A stretch of DNA of 64,000 bases from Thiotrichaceae bacterium UBA973 (GTDB lineage Bacteria > Pseudomonadota > Gammaproteobacteria > Eutrophobiales > Eutrophobiaceae), in assembly GCA_002292815.1 (NCBI GenBank), contig DBBX01000007.1, forward strand, positions 1 through 64,000, written 5' to 3'. This document shows positions 25,059-33,461 of this stretch, in pieces; within the stretch, counting starts at the first letter, position 1, and each line of letters opens with the position of its first letter. The notes beneath the pieces were generated by a model, which saw nothing but the letters and a program-made list of their open reading frames with translations, searched no databases and was not told where the DNA came from. The position numbers and the translations under genes are program-made.

Positions 25059-27518
25059 ATGAAACGTATGCTGATCAACGCAACTCAGCCAGAAGAGGTG
25101 CGTGTTGCACTTGTAGATGGACAACGATTATACGATCTTGATATAGAATCGGCCGATCGTGAACAAAAAAAATCCAATATATATAAAGCTAAAGTCGTTC
25201 GTATTGAACCGAGTTTGGAAGCCGCATTCGTTGATTACGGTGCTGAACGTCACGGTTTTCTTCCATTCAAAGAAATAGCTCGCGTCTTATTCAAGCCTGA
25301 GCACGCGGACAAACCTCGAACTGGCCGAGTTAGCATCAGCGATGCTATTGCAGAAGGTCAGGAATTCATTGTTCAAATCGAAAAAGAAGAACGAGGCAAT
25401 AAAGGCGCCGCACTGACGACTTTTGTTAGTCTTGCGGGTCGCTATCTCGTGTTAATGCCAAATAATCCCCGTGCAGGCGGTGTCTCTAGACAAATTGAAG
25501 GTAGCGATCGATCAGAAGCACGCGATGCTATGAGCGGTCTGGTTGTCCCTGAAGGTATGGGGCTGATTTTAAGAACTGCGGGTGTCGGTAAATCATCAGA
25601 AGAGCTCCAATGGGATTTGGATTATCTAAATCAACTTTGGGCGGCAATAAGTACTGCTGCAGATGAGCGCCCTGCCTCATTCCTTATTTATCAGGAAAGT
25701 GAAGTCATTATTCGGGCTATTCGTGATTACCTACGAAAAGATATCAATGAGATATGGATAGATGATCCTGAAGTTCATAAACGTTGTCATGATTTTATGA
25801 CTCAAGTTATGCCACATAATCTTGAAAAATTGAAACTCTATACGGATAGCGATCCTCTTTTCACTCGTTATCAAATTGAATACCAGATAGAAACCGCATT
25901 TTCCAGAGAGGTTCGTTTACCCTCTGGAGGTGCTGTGATTATCGATCATACTGAAGCATTAATATCTATTGATATAAACTCGGCGAGAGCGACTAAAGGC
26001 AGTGACATAGAAGAAACAGCCTTTAACACAAATAAAGAAGCCGCTGAAGAAATAGGACGCCAACTAAGATTACGTGATATTGGTGGTCTGATTGTTATAG
26101 ATTTCATTGATATGTTAAACACACGTAATCAGCGTGAGGTTGAAAATGCGATGCGTGATAGCTTACGTATGGATCGGGCACGTGTTCAAGTTGGCAGAAT
26201 ATCTCGCTTCGGCCTTCTTGAAATGTCTCGTCAACGATTAAGGCCTTCATTAGGAGAATCCAGTCACACCCCTTGCCCGCGATGCGATGGACAAGGAACT
26301 ATTCGCGATGTGGAATCTTTGTCCCTTTCAGTATTGCGCATAATCGAAGAAGAAGCGATGAAAGATATGACCGCTAAGGTCATTGTAAGAGTGCCCGTTG
26401 ATGCAGCTACTTTCTTACTAAATGAGAAACGTCAGCCTATCAGCGAAGTACAGCATCGACTTGACGTTGATATTTTGGTGATTCCTGAACCATCAATGGT
26501 TACCCCACAATACTCAGTGCAACGTGTTCGCTTGAGTGAATCTAAACAGAGTGAGAATCAACAAGCTAGCTACAAGATTCAAGCAGATGAAAAGAATAAT
26601 ACAAACAATGATCTTGTCAGTACGCATAATAAACCTCGCGCTGAGCAACCAGTTGTAAAACAATTTGTACCGTCAGCACCTGCTCCTGCTAAAAAAACCA
26701 AGGATAAGGCAAAGGGTTTGATCGCTAAAATATTTGCTAATCTATTTGGCGCGCCTGAAGAAAAAGAGGCCACAAAGACTAATTCAAATAATGCTAGGCA
26801 AAATAATCGTTCACGAAATAATCGCAACAATGATTCTAATCGTGATCGACCAAGACGTACCAATTCAAACAACCAGCAAAGACGCAATTCAAACTCGGGC
26901 TCAAACAATCAACAAAGACGTAATTCGAATTCAGACTCAAATAATCAGCAGCAAAACAGAAACCAACGAAATGATAATGATAAAAATTCTGAGAATGATG
27001 CTGCTAATGCTGACACCGCTCAAAGAAATTCAAATCCCGGCTCCCGACGCGGACGACGGGGTGGTCGTAGACGGAAGCAAGAAAATACCAATACTGATGC
27101 GAACAGTGAAACAAATACAAACGCTAAGGTAAACAAGCCTGATGACAGCAAACGGGCGGATGCAGTTGTAGATAATGCGACGGATCAGCAAACACGCAAA
27201 AGCGTTGGAAGCGAACAGAACAATATAACGCAACAAAGTGATAATGATTCTCAAACAAAACCTAAAGCAACTGAAGCACCTAAAGCGGTAGAGAATACAT
27301 CAAACAATGAACAGGCTGAGATTAAACCAGTAAGCGTTAGAGAGCCTGAAAAAGACAATGAAATAACGCAAATAAATCCTAACACTGCTTCAGTTAGGCC
27401 TATGCAAGATAATTCAAACGATGATGATAGAACGGATATTAATCGTAATCTTCAAAATAACGACATGAATTTGCAAAGCGGGAAGCAGGAAGTAGTAAAG
27501 GAAATTGATAAGACTTAG
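25059..27518 (+). CDS. rne: Ribonuclease E
   Basis: This is an 819-residue endoribonuclease and degradosome scaffold. The N-terminal catalytic half is intact: S1 domain (about 37-120), DNase I-like domain with metal ligands D305 and D348, and the zinc-link cysteines C406 and C409 (CPRCDG). From about residue 525 it becomes disordered. There is a short amphipathic Ala/Lys/Phe segment near 565-580 (GLIAKIFANLFG) that could be the membrane-targeting helix, then an Asn/Arg/Ser-rich tail with 12-residue repeats, the Arg-rich SRRGRRGGRRRKQ RNA-binding cluster, and a long polar end. E. coli RNase E is 1061 residues, so the scaffold is shorter. It is convergent with prfC (three bases). Confidence 0.97.
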   Translation: MKRMLINATQPEEVRVALVDGQRLYDLDIESADREQKKSNIYKAKVVRIEPSLEAAFVDYGAERHGFLPFKEIARVLFKPEHADKPRTGRVSISDAIAEGQEFIVQIEKEERGNKGAALTTFVSLAGRYLVLMPNNPRAGGVSRQIEGSDRSEARDAMSGLVVPEGMGLILRTAGVGKSSEELQWDLDYLNQLWAAISTAADERPASFLIYQESEVIIRAIRDYLRKDINEIWIDDPEVHKRCHDFMTQVMPHNLEKLKLYTDSDPLFTRYQIEYQIETAFSREVRLPSGGAVIIDHTEALISIDINSARATKGSDIEETAFNTNKEAAEEIGRQLRLRDIGGLIVIDFIDMLNTRNQREVENAMRDSLRMDRARVQVGRISRFGLLEMSRQRLRPSLGESSHTPCPRCDGQGTIRDVESLSLSVLRIIEEEAMKDMTAKVIVRVPVDAATFLLNEKRQPISEVQHRLDVDILVIPEPSMVTPQYSVQRVRLSESKQSENQQASYKIQADEKNNTNNDLVSTHNKPRAEQPVVKQFVPSAPAPAKKTKDKAKGLIAKIFANLFGAPEEKEATKTNSNNARQNNRSRNNRNNDSNRDRPRRTNSNNQQRRNSNSGSNNQQRRNSNSDSNNQQQNRNQRNDNDKNSENDAANADTAQRNSNPGSRRGRRGGRRRKQENTNTDANSETNTNAKVNKPDDSKRADAVVDNATDQQTRKSVGSEQNNITQQSDNDSQTKPKATEAPKAVENTSNNEQAEIKPVSVREPEKDNEITQINPNTASVRPMQDNSNDDDRTDINRNLQNNDMNLQSGKQEVVKEIDKT
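26865..26954 (+). repeat. 36-bp tandem repeat in the rne tail
   Basis: About two and a half copies of a 36-base unit encode NNQQRRNSNSGS, NNQQRRNSNSDS and then NNQQ. Copies differ by several third-position changes, so the repeat is not brand-new. It lies in the disordered RNA-binding tail of RNase E and adds Arg pairs. Confidence 0.75.
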
Positions 27519-27521
27519 TCC

Positions 27522-29096
27522 TTAGTGTTCTCTTGTCGCATGGAATGTAATGTCAGGCCAGCGCTCTATCGTTAAATTTAAATTAACCATGGATGGTGCT
27601 AAATAAGTCAAATGACCGCCACCATCTAGGGCGATATTATCGCTGGCCTTCTTTGAAAATTCATCAAGCATTTTGCTGTCAGCGCATTCAATCCAGCGCG
27701 CGGCGACAACAGGAATATTGTCGTATGTACATTCAACGCTGTATTCTTCTTTGAGACGCCAGGCAACGACATCAAATTGCAGGATTCCCACAGCACCAAG
27801 AATCAAATCGTTTCTATTCTTAGGTCTAAATACTTGTGTTGCGCCCTCTTCACCTAATTGGGTTAAACCTTTTTGCAACGCCTTCAGCTTTAAGGGATCT
27901 CGCAATTGGACACGTCTGAATAATTCAGGGGCGAAATGTGGTATGCCGGTGAAATTTAATTTTTCTCCCTGCGTAAAAGTATCGCCAACTTGAATGGTGC
28001 CATGATTATGTAACCCAATCACATCGCCTGACCATGCTTCCTCAGCTTGCTCACGATTTCCTGCCATAAAAGTCAATGCATTAGAAACTTGCACATCACG
28101 ACCCAAGCGCACGTGATGAATTTTCATGCCGCGTTGGTAGCTTCCTGAGCATAAACGCAGGAATGCGATTCTATCGCGATGTGATGGGTCCATATTTGCT
28201 TGAATTTTGAAAACAAAACCACTCAACTTATCTTCGTTTGGATCTACTTCACGTTCTGCAGCAGTGCGTGCTTGTGGAGCCGGCGCGTGTTCAAGTAAAC
28301 AATCCAGAAATTCTGAAATTCCAAAATTATGCAATGCTGTTCCAAAAAAAACAGGTGTAATCTGACCTGATAAAAAATCAGTTTTATTAAATTTTTCGTA
28401 TACGCCTTGTATTAAATCAATTTCTTCGTCAATGTCTTTGATTCGTTCGCCAAGTACTTTTTTTGCTTCGTCACTATGCAGCCCATGTATTAGTTTTCCA
28501 TGGACAGCATCATCTTTTTTGTCGTATAAACGTAAAGTATCATTTAATAAATTATATATTCCGGTTAATCTGGACCCCATTCCAATAGGCCAAGTAAATG
28601 GCACACATTTGATGCCTAGATCTGTTTCAATTTCATCTAAGAGTTCTATGGGGTCCTTGCCTTCGCGGTCTAATTTGTTAATGAAGGTAATGATTGGCGT
28701 ATCTCGTAAACGACAAACCTCCATCAATTTTAGAGTACGTTCTTCAACACCTTTGGCTACGTCGATCACCATAAGAGCAGAATCAACAGCGGTTAATGTT
28801 CGATAGGTATCTTCCGAGAAGTCAGCATGTCCGGGAGTGTCTAATAAATTAACAATTTTATTGTTATATTTAAACTGCATCACAGAGCTGGTCACTGAAA
28901 TGCCTCTTTCCTTTTCCATCTGCATCCAATCAGACGTTGCATGACGATCAGATTTTCTGGATTTTACTGTTCCAGCCATTTGTATTGCACCGCCAAACAA
29001 TAATAGTTGTTCTGTTACCGTTGTTTTACCAGCGTCAGGATGAGAAATAATAGCAAAAGTACGCCTTTTATCGGTTTGAACGTGTTGATCAGACAT
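27522..29096 (-). CDS. prfC: Peptide chain release factor 3
   Basis: This is a 524-residue translational GTPase. The P-loop region SHPDAGKTT is at residues 18-26, DTPGHADFSEDTYR is the switch II region, and NKLDREGKDP is the G4 region of RF3. The C-terminal half ends in LERWPDITFHATREH, typical of RF3. It recycles RF1/RF2 from the ribosome after termination. It is 38 bases downstream of pdxJ and may be read with it. Confidence 0.97.
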   Translation of the reverse strand: MSDQHVQTDKRRTFAIISHPDAGKTTVTEQLLLFGGAIQMAGTVKSRKSDRHATSDWMQMEKERGISVTSSVMQFKYNNKIVNLLDTPGHADFSEDTYRTLTAVDSALMVIDVAKGVEERTLKLMEVCRLRDTPIITFINKLDREGKDPIELLDEIETDLGIKCVPFTWPIGMGSRLTGIYNLLNDTLRLYDKKDDAVHGKLIHGLHSDEAKKVLGERIKDIDEEIDLIQGVYEKFNKTDFLSGQITPVFFGTALHNFGISEFLDCLLEHAPAPQARTAAEREVDPNEDKLSGFVFKIQANMDPSHRDRIAFLRLCSGSYQRGMKIHHVRLGRDVQVSNALTFMAGNREQAEEAWSGDVIGLHNHGTIQVGDTFTQGEKLNFTGIPHFAPELFRRVQLRDPLKLKALQKGLTQLGEEGATQVFRPKNRNDLILGAVGILQFDVVAWRLKEEYSVECTYDNIPVVAARWIECADSKMLDEFSKKASDNIALDGGGHLTYLAPSMVNLNLTIERWPDITFHATREH

Positions 29097-29134
29097 CTGA
29101 TATATAGTTTAGATAGAAAATATTTTTTATTAGA

Positions 29135-29866
29135 TTAATGTTTTGGCAGCACTGAAGTCGTTATCAATCGTTTCATTTCTCTAACCGCTTCAGGCAATCC
29201 GGATAATACAGCGCGAGAGATAATACTATGACCGATATTTAATTCCAGTATTTCTGGAATAGCGGCAATATCCATTACATTAGTGTAGCTCAAGCCATGA
29301 CCTGCATGCACTTTTAGACCTGCATTACTGGCATATTCAACTGATTTTATTATCTTGTTTAGCTCTAGTTTTCTGTTCTTCTCATCAATTGCATCTGCAT
29401 AGTGACCGGTATGAATTTCGATACAAGGCGCTGAAGATTCCACTGCTGCATTTATTTGTTTCTCATCAGCATCAACAAATAAAGAAACCCTGATGCCAGC
29501 TTCTTTTAGTCGAGCATTGCTTTCAGTTATTTTGTTTAACTGAGAAAATACATCTAGGCCGCCTTCTGTTGTAAGTTCTTCGCGTTTTTCTGGTACTAAA
29601 CAACAATACTTGGGTCTAATTGACTCAGCAATTACCATCATCTCTTCTGTTAATGCCATTTCAAGATTCATTGGCGTTACAAGCGTTTCTTTTAATAGAC
29701 GCACATCTCTTTCTTGAATATGTCGACGATCTTCACGTAAATGTATCGTAATAGAATCGGCACCTGCTTGTTCAGCTATATGCGCAGCAGCTACTGGATC
29801 CGGGTATCTTGTGCCTCGCGCTTGCCGGAGCGTCGCTATATGATCGATGTTTACACCAAGTAACAT
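29135..29866 (-). CDS. pdxJ: Pyridoxine 5'-phosphate synthase
   Basis: This is a 243-residue TIM barrel that condenses 1-deoxyxylulose-5-phosphate with 3-amino-1-hydroxyacetone phosphate. The N-terminal GVNIDHIATLRQARGTRYPDP block, ITIHLREDRRHI, and GLKVHAGHGLSYTN are the family signatures. It lies downstream of recO (61 bases), the usual order in the rnc-era-recO-pdxJ cluster. Confidence 0.97.
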   Translation of the reverse strand: MLLGVNIDHIATLRQARGTRYPDPVAAAHIAEQAGADSITIHLREDRRHIQERDVRLLKETLVTPMNLEMALTEEMMVIAESIRPKYCCLVPEKREELTTEGGLDVFSQLNKITESNARLKEAGIRVSLFVDADEKQINAAVESSAPCIEIHTGHYADAIDEKNRKLELNKIIKSVEYASNAGLKVHAGHGLSYTNVMDIAAIPEILELNIGHSIISRAVLSGLPEAVREMKRLITTSVLPKH

Positions 29867-29927
29867 AAGAGATGGTTTTAAAGATTATGAAAAATGATAT
29901 TGTAGCGACAATCTATATACAGGTACA

Positions 29928-30650
29928 TCAAACAGCTTGTTTGTTTTTTATATACTCACGATAGAGCTTTCTACTTTCCAAAGGCTTTTCTCCTAGATAC
30001 TGTTTAAGCAATGATCTTAGAAGCGTCTTTGCTTCATTTTTATTTTTAGACTCTGTCAAAGATTCATTATCCAGATCTATTAACGTTTTGCCTGATACGG
30101 CAACACCGGCTCTATTGTCTTGCTTGTTAGAAGTTGGCCCAAAATCCAACTTATAATAATAGTCCTCATCCGTAAGAATAGCTGTTCCCGTGTTTAAGTC
30201 TTGGTCAAAAATGACGCCATAGCCTAATGACTGTAATAATATTTTTTCGAAATAGCGTATCAATACTTGATCGGTATTGTTCCTGGATAATTCGATTATG
30301 GTGGTACTGTAGGAGTCAAATAATTCTGGGTGTGATTCATGTTTATGCAACAGTCTAAGTATTATTTCATTCATATAAAAGCCCGTCATCATTTGTTGTG
30401 GACCCATAGAATTCATAATTGTCGCTAGCTCAGCATCAACCAAGGTGCCTAATTCCGACTTGCTAACCCATGACATTAAATATTCTTGATAGAGATTGTA
30501 ATTTATCCCTTGTTGTTTCTTATTGCGTTTCGCCCCTTTTGCAATAAGGCTAACACGACCATGCTCTCTGGAAAGGACTTCAAGTATAAGGCTACTTTCA
30601 CGGTAATCCCTACGATGGAGAATATAGCATGGCGTATGTTCGACCTTCAT
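29928..30650 (-). CDS. recO: DNA repair protein RecO
   Basis: This is a 240-residue protein. It has the N-terminal OB-fold (PCYILHRRDYRESSLILEVLSREHGRVSLIAKGAKR) and a helical C-terminal domain ending in LLKQYLGEKPLESRKLYRE. There are no zinc-finger cysteines, as in E. coli RecO. It works with RecR to load RecA on SSB-coated single strands. It lies 18 bases after era. Confidence 0.94.
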   Translation of the reverse strand: MKVEHTPCYILHRRDYRESSLILEVLSREHGRVSLIAKGAKRNKKQQGINYNLYQEYLMSWVSKSELGTLVDAELATIMNSMGPQQMMTGFYMNEIILRLLHKHESHPELFDSYSTTIIELSRNNTDQVLIRYFEKILLQSLGYGVIFDQDLNTGTAILTDEDYYYKLDFGPTSNKQDNRAGVAVSGKTLIDLDNESLTESKNKNEAKTLLRSLLKQYLGEKPLESRKLYREYIKNKQAV

Positions 30651-30668
30651 TTTTAAAAAATCTAAAGA

Positions 30669-31562
30669 CTAGTCGTAATAACCAAATTGTTTCAAAGCTT
30701 GTTCTGAATCAGCCCACTTGGATTTAACTTTCACCCATGTTTTTAGATTAACCTTTTTATCATATAATTTTTCAAGCTCAAGTCTTGCCGCCTTGCCTAC
30801 AGCCTTCAGAACGTTACCTTCTTTTCCAATAACGATCGATTTTTGTCCTTTTGTTTCCACCCAAATAGATGCATGAATATGAATGATATTATCATCATCT
30901 TTGAATTCATCTATAGTGATTGATAAACGGTATGGCAGTTCGTCACTTAATCTCAAGATTAATTGTTCGCGAATAAATTCTGCGGCAAAAAAACGTTCAT
31001 TTCTATCAGTGACTTGATCATCAGGATAAAGTGGCGCTGCTATTGGCAAATCTTTAATTAGTAGTGACTCTAAATTAGCAAGGCCCTCTCCTTTTATTGC
31101 GGACACAGGAATTATCTCTTTGAATTCAATATGACTTGAAACCATCTCGATAAATGATAGTAGCTGGTTCTTATTCTGAATTTTATCTACTTTATTAATG
31201 ATTAAAAATAACTTATCTTTTGGTACGTCCTTTAATAATTCGATCACATTTTCATCAAGCTCATTCCACTTTAATCCTTCAACAACAAATAAAACTTTAT
31301 CAATATGATCGAGCGAATGAGATACGGCCCTGTTCATATGTCGATTCAATGCTGATTTAGGTTGTTTTTGCAAGCCAGGAGTATCGATAAAAATAATCTG
31401 TGCGCTCTCTGTTGTTTTTATACCTTGTAAATTCCAACGTGTGGTCTGAGGCTTTCTAGAGACAATGCTTAACTTTTGATCAATCATGTAATTCAGCAAT
31501 GTTGATTTACCAACATTTGGCCTACCAACAATGCTTACGTATCCTGTTTTAAAATTATTCAT
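30669..31562 (-). CDS. era: GTPase Era
   Basis: This is a 297-residue GTPase with P-loop GRPNVGKST (13-21), DTPGLQ, NKVDKI and a C-terminal KH domain (HASIWVETKGQKSIVIGKEGNVLKAVGKAARLELEKL). It binds the 3' end of 16S rRNA in 30S assembly. Its start overlaps the rnc stop by eight bases, the coupling also seen in E. coli. Confidence 0.97.
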   Translation of the reverse strand: MNNFKTGYVSIVGRPNVGKSTLLNYMIDQKLSIVSRKPQTTRWNLQGIKTTESAQIIFIDTPGLQKQPKSALNRHMNRAVSHSLDHIDKVLFVVEGLKWNELDENVIELLKDVPKDKLFLIINKVDKIQNKNQLLSFIEMVSSHIEFKEIIPVSAIKGEGLANLESLLIKDLPIAAPLYPDDQVTDRNERFFAAEFIREQLILRLSDELPYRLSITIDEFKDDDNIIHIHASIWVETKGQKSIVIGKEGNVLKAVGKAARLELEKLYDKKVNLKTWVKVKSKWADSEQALKQFGYYD

Positions 31563-32214
31563 CTCTGGATTCCAACATTATAATCACTTGTTTTGCGACA
31601 GCCTGTTCTGCTTTTCGCTTACTTTTACCTGTTGCAATAACAGCCTCATCAAACAGGTCAATTTTGCAAGAGACGGTGAATTCTGGTTCATGCGATGATC
31701 CCGTTTCTGATATCACTTTATACTCGGGAACACTTTGTGTTCTTGATTGGAGATATTCTTGCAATTGTGTTTTTGCATCTTTTTTGATATCTGCTGGATT
31801 AACATTATCAAGATGTGTTTTGTAAAGATTGAGTATGAATTCACGACACCTTTCAATGCCTGAATCAAGATAGACTGCACCAATTAACGCTTCAAGCGTG
31901 TTAGCCAAGATAGAATCTCGCCGCCAGCCACCGCTTTTCAATTCACCTGTGCCAAGTTTTATTTGATTAGATAATTGAATCTCCCTGCTTATCTCGGCAA
32001 GCTTTTCACCTTTAACTAAAGTGGCTCTTAATCTTGTCAACTCACCTTCGGAAGCGGTTGGGAATTGTTGGTAAATTATATCGGCGATGACAAAACCGAG
32101 TATTGCATCCCCCAAGTATTCAAGCCGTTCATTATTGTTATTTCCAATACTTCGATGTGTTAGTGCTTGCTCTAACAAATCATTGTTAGTGAACTCATAG
32201 CCTATAGATTTGAT
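31555..32214 (-). CDS. rnc: Ribonuclease III, ATC start proposed
   Basis: This double-strand-specific RNase has an N-terminal RIII domain (signature NERLEYLGDAILGF, E29/E32/D36) and a C-terminal dsRBD (DAKTQLQEYLQ...SCKIDLFDEAVIATGKSKRKAEQAVA). The only usual start, a TTG at 32178, would remove the conserved KSIGYEFTNNDL helix that precedes LLEQALTHRS. Between the in-frame stop at 32250 and that TTG there is no ATG, GTG, TTG or CTG. The ATC at 32214 shares its A with the stop of the preceding gene (TAATC) and follows a purine-rich AGGGAAGG, giving a normal 219-residue protein. The metal-ligand aspartate three residues before E108 is Asn105 (AAC codon): ILANTLEALIGA, where E. coli has Asp114. 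Confidence 0.93.
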   Translation of the reverse strand: MKSIGYEFTNNDLLEQALTHRSIGNNNNERLEYLGDAILGFVIADIIYQQFPTASEGELTRLRATLVKGEKLAEISREIQLSNQIKLGTGELKSGGWRRDSILANTLEALIGAVYLDSGIERCREFILNLYKTHLDNVNPADIKKDAKTQLQEYLQSRTQSVPEYKVISETGSSHEPEFTVSCKIDLFDEAVIATGKSKRKAEQAVAKQVIIMLESRDE

Positions 32215-32618
32215 TACTGTGTTACCTTCCCTGTCAATTCGATAGTTTCATCAACATCCATCATTAGGTAAATGTTCTTAAAGAGCTTATTACTCGCTTG
32301 ATATTTAACATTAAGGTATTTTTTCTTACCATCTTTTGATTTTTTAACGTTAACTAACTCTTTAATTGATTGATCAGTAAATCGCTCAACATTATTCAGT
32401 TCCACATTTCGGAGAAATATTGTTCTAATTTGTTTTGTTGTTTTTCTGTCATCGGGCATCCTACCTACAACAGATTGCATAGCACTCTGCACAGTTAAAT
32501 ACTCGTTATACAATGGGAAAGCTCTCAATCCAAATACAACAAAACAAGCTATCATTGCTAATATAATGAAAATACCAAGTGCCGTCATGCCGCCTTGTCG
32601 TTGTGATATATGTTTCAT
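32214..32618 (-). CDS. DUF4845 membrane-anchored protein
   Basis: This is a 134-residue protein from the ATG at 32618, chosen because AGGAGG lies five bases ahead of it. It has one N-terminal membrane segment (about residues 13-32) preceded by the pilin-like phrase SQRQGGMTALGIFI, then a small periplasmic domain ending in the beta-rich YLNVKYQASNKLFKNIYLMMDVDETIEL. DUF4845 genes sit between lepB and rnc throughout Gammaproteobacteria and their role is unknown. Its stop overlaps the proposed rnc start by one base. Confidence 0.88.
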   Translation of the reverse strand: MKHISQRQGGMTALGIFIILAMIACFVVFGLRAFPLYNEYLTVQSAMQSVVGRMPDDRKTTKQIRTIFLRNVELNNVERFTDQSIKELVNVKKSKDGKKKYLNVKYQASNKLFKNIYLMMDVDETIELTGKVTQ

Positions 32619-32642
32619 AAACACCTCCTGTTTAATTCTTAG

Positions 32643-33461
32643 TTATTTGATCATTGTACCAATTCGATGAAAATCTACACCACCATTCTTACTATCCCAA
32701 TTCATCCAGATCATGAAGGCACGTCCAACAAGATTTTCATCTGGTACAAACCCCCAAAAGCGACTGTCTTTACTATTATCTCTGTTATCACCTAAGACGA
32801 AATAATGACCATCTGGGACGATAACTTCAAGTTCTTGTGAGGGTCTTGTAGGAGATATCAATATCTCATGTTCTATGTCGCCTAAATTTTCAACTCTCAA
32901 GGAAACCCCATCCATCATAAAACCAGAACCATGTGCATTATAGCGGCCACTTAATACCTGGGTAATAGATATATCATTAATGTAGAGTGTTTTATTGTGG
33001 TACGAAACCTTGTCTCCGGGCAAGCCAACTACCCGTTTGATAAACGGAATACTAGGGTCTTCTGGGTAACGAAATACAACTATATCGCCTCGTGAAGGGG
33101 TCTTGTTTTCTATAACTTTGTTATGTAGAACAGGAAGGCGCATACCATAATCAAATTTATTGACTAGAATAAAATCACCAATTAATAGCGTTGGCATCAT
33201 TGAGCCTGATGGGATTTTAAAGGGTTCAAAGATAAAAGAGCGCAGAATCAAGACAATTAAGAAGATAGGAAAGAATGATTTTGCATATTCAACAATTAAC
33301 GGCAACTTTAAGTGTTCTGTTTTGTTTGCCTCTTTATTAAATTCTTGATTGGCCGCTGCCTTTGTTTGGCGTCGTGGCACGAAAACAAGGCTATCAACCA
33401 GCCAAATAATACCACTAGAAAACGTTAAAAATACCAATAAAGCTGAAAAATCAAAATTCAT
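32643..33461 (-). CDS. lepB: Signal peptidase I
   Basis: This is a 272-residue leader peptidase with two N-terminal membrane segments (about 5-25 and 62-79). The Ser-Lys dyad is S87 (PSGSMMPTLLIGDF) and K142 (FIKRVVGLPGD). The C-terminal box GDNRDNSKDSRFWGFVP is intact. It cleaves Sec and Tat signal peptides at the periplasmic face. The start overlaps the lepA stop by four bases. Confidence 0.97.
   Translation of the reverse strand: MNFDFSALLVFLTFSSGIIWLVDSLVFVPRRQTKAAANQEFNKEANKTEHLKLPLIVEYAKSFFPIFLIVLILRSFIFEPFKIPSGSMMPTLLIGDFILVNKFDYGMRLPVLHNKVIENKTPSRGDIVVFRYPEDPSIPFIKRVVGLPGDKVSYHNKTLYINDISITQVLSGRYNAHGSGFMMDGVSLRVENLGDIEHEILISPTRPSQELEVIVPDGHYFVLGDNRDNSKDSRFWGFVPDENLVGRAFMIWMNWDSKNGGVDFHRIGTMIK

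Noticed and set aside
32178..32180. TTG start for rnc
   Set aside because: It would remove conserved residues (KSIGYEFTNND) that precede the LxxALTHRS motif of RNase III.
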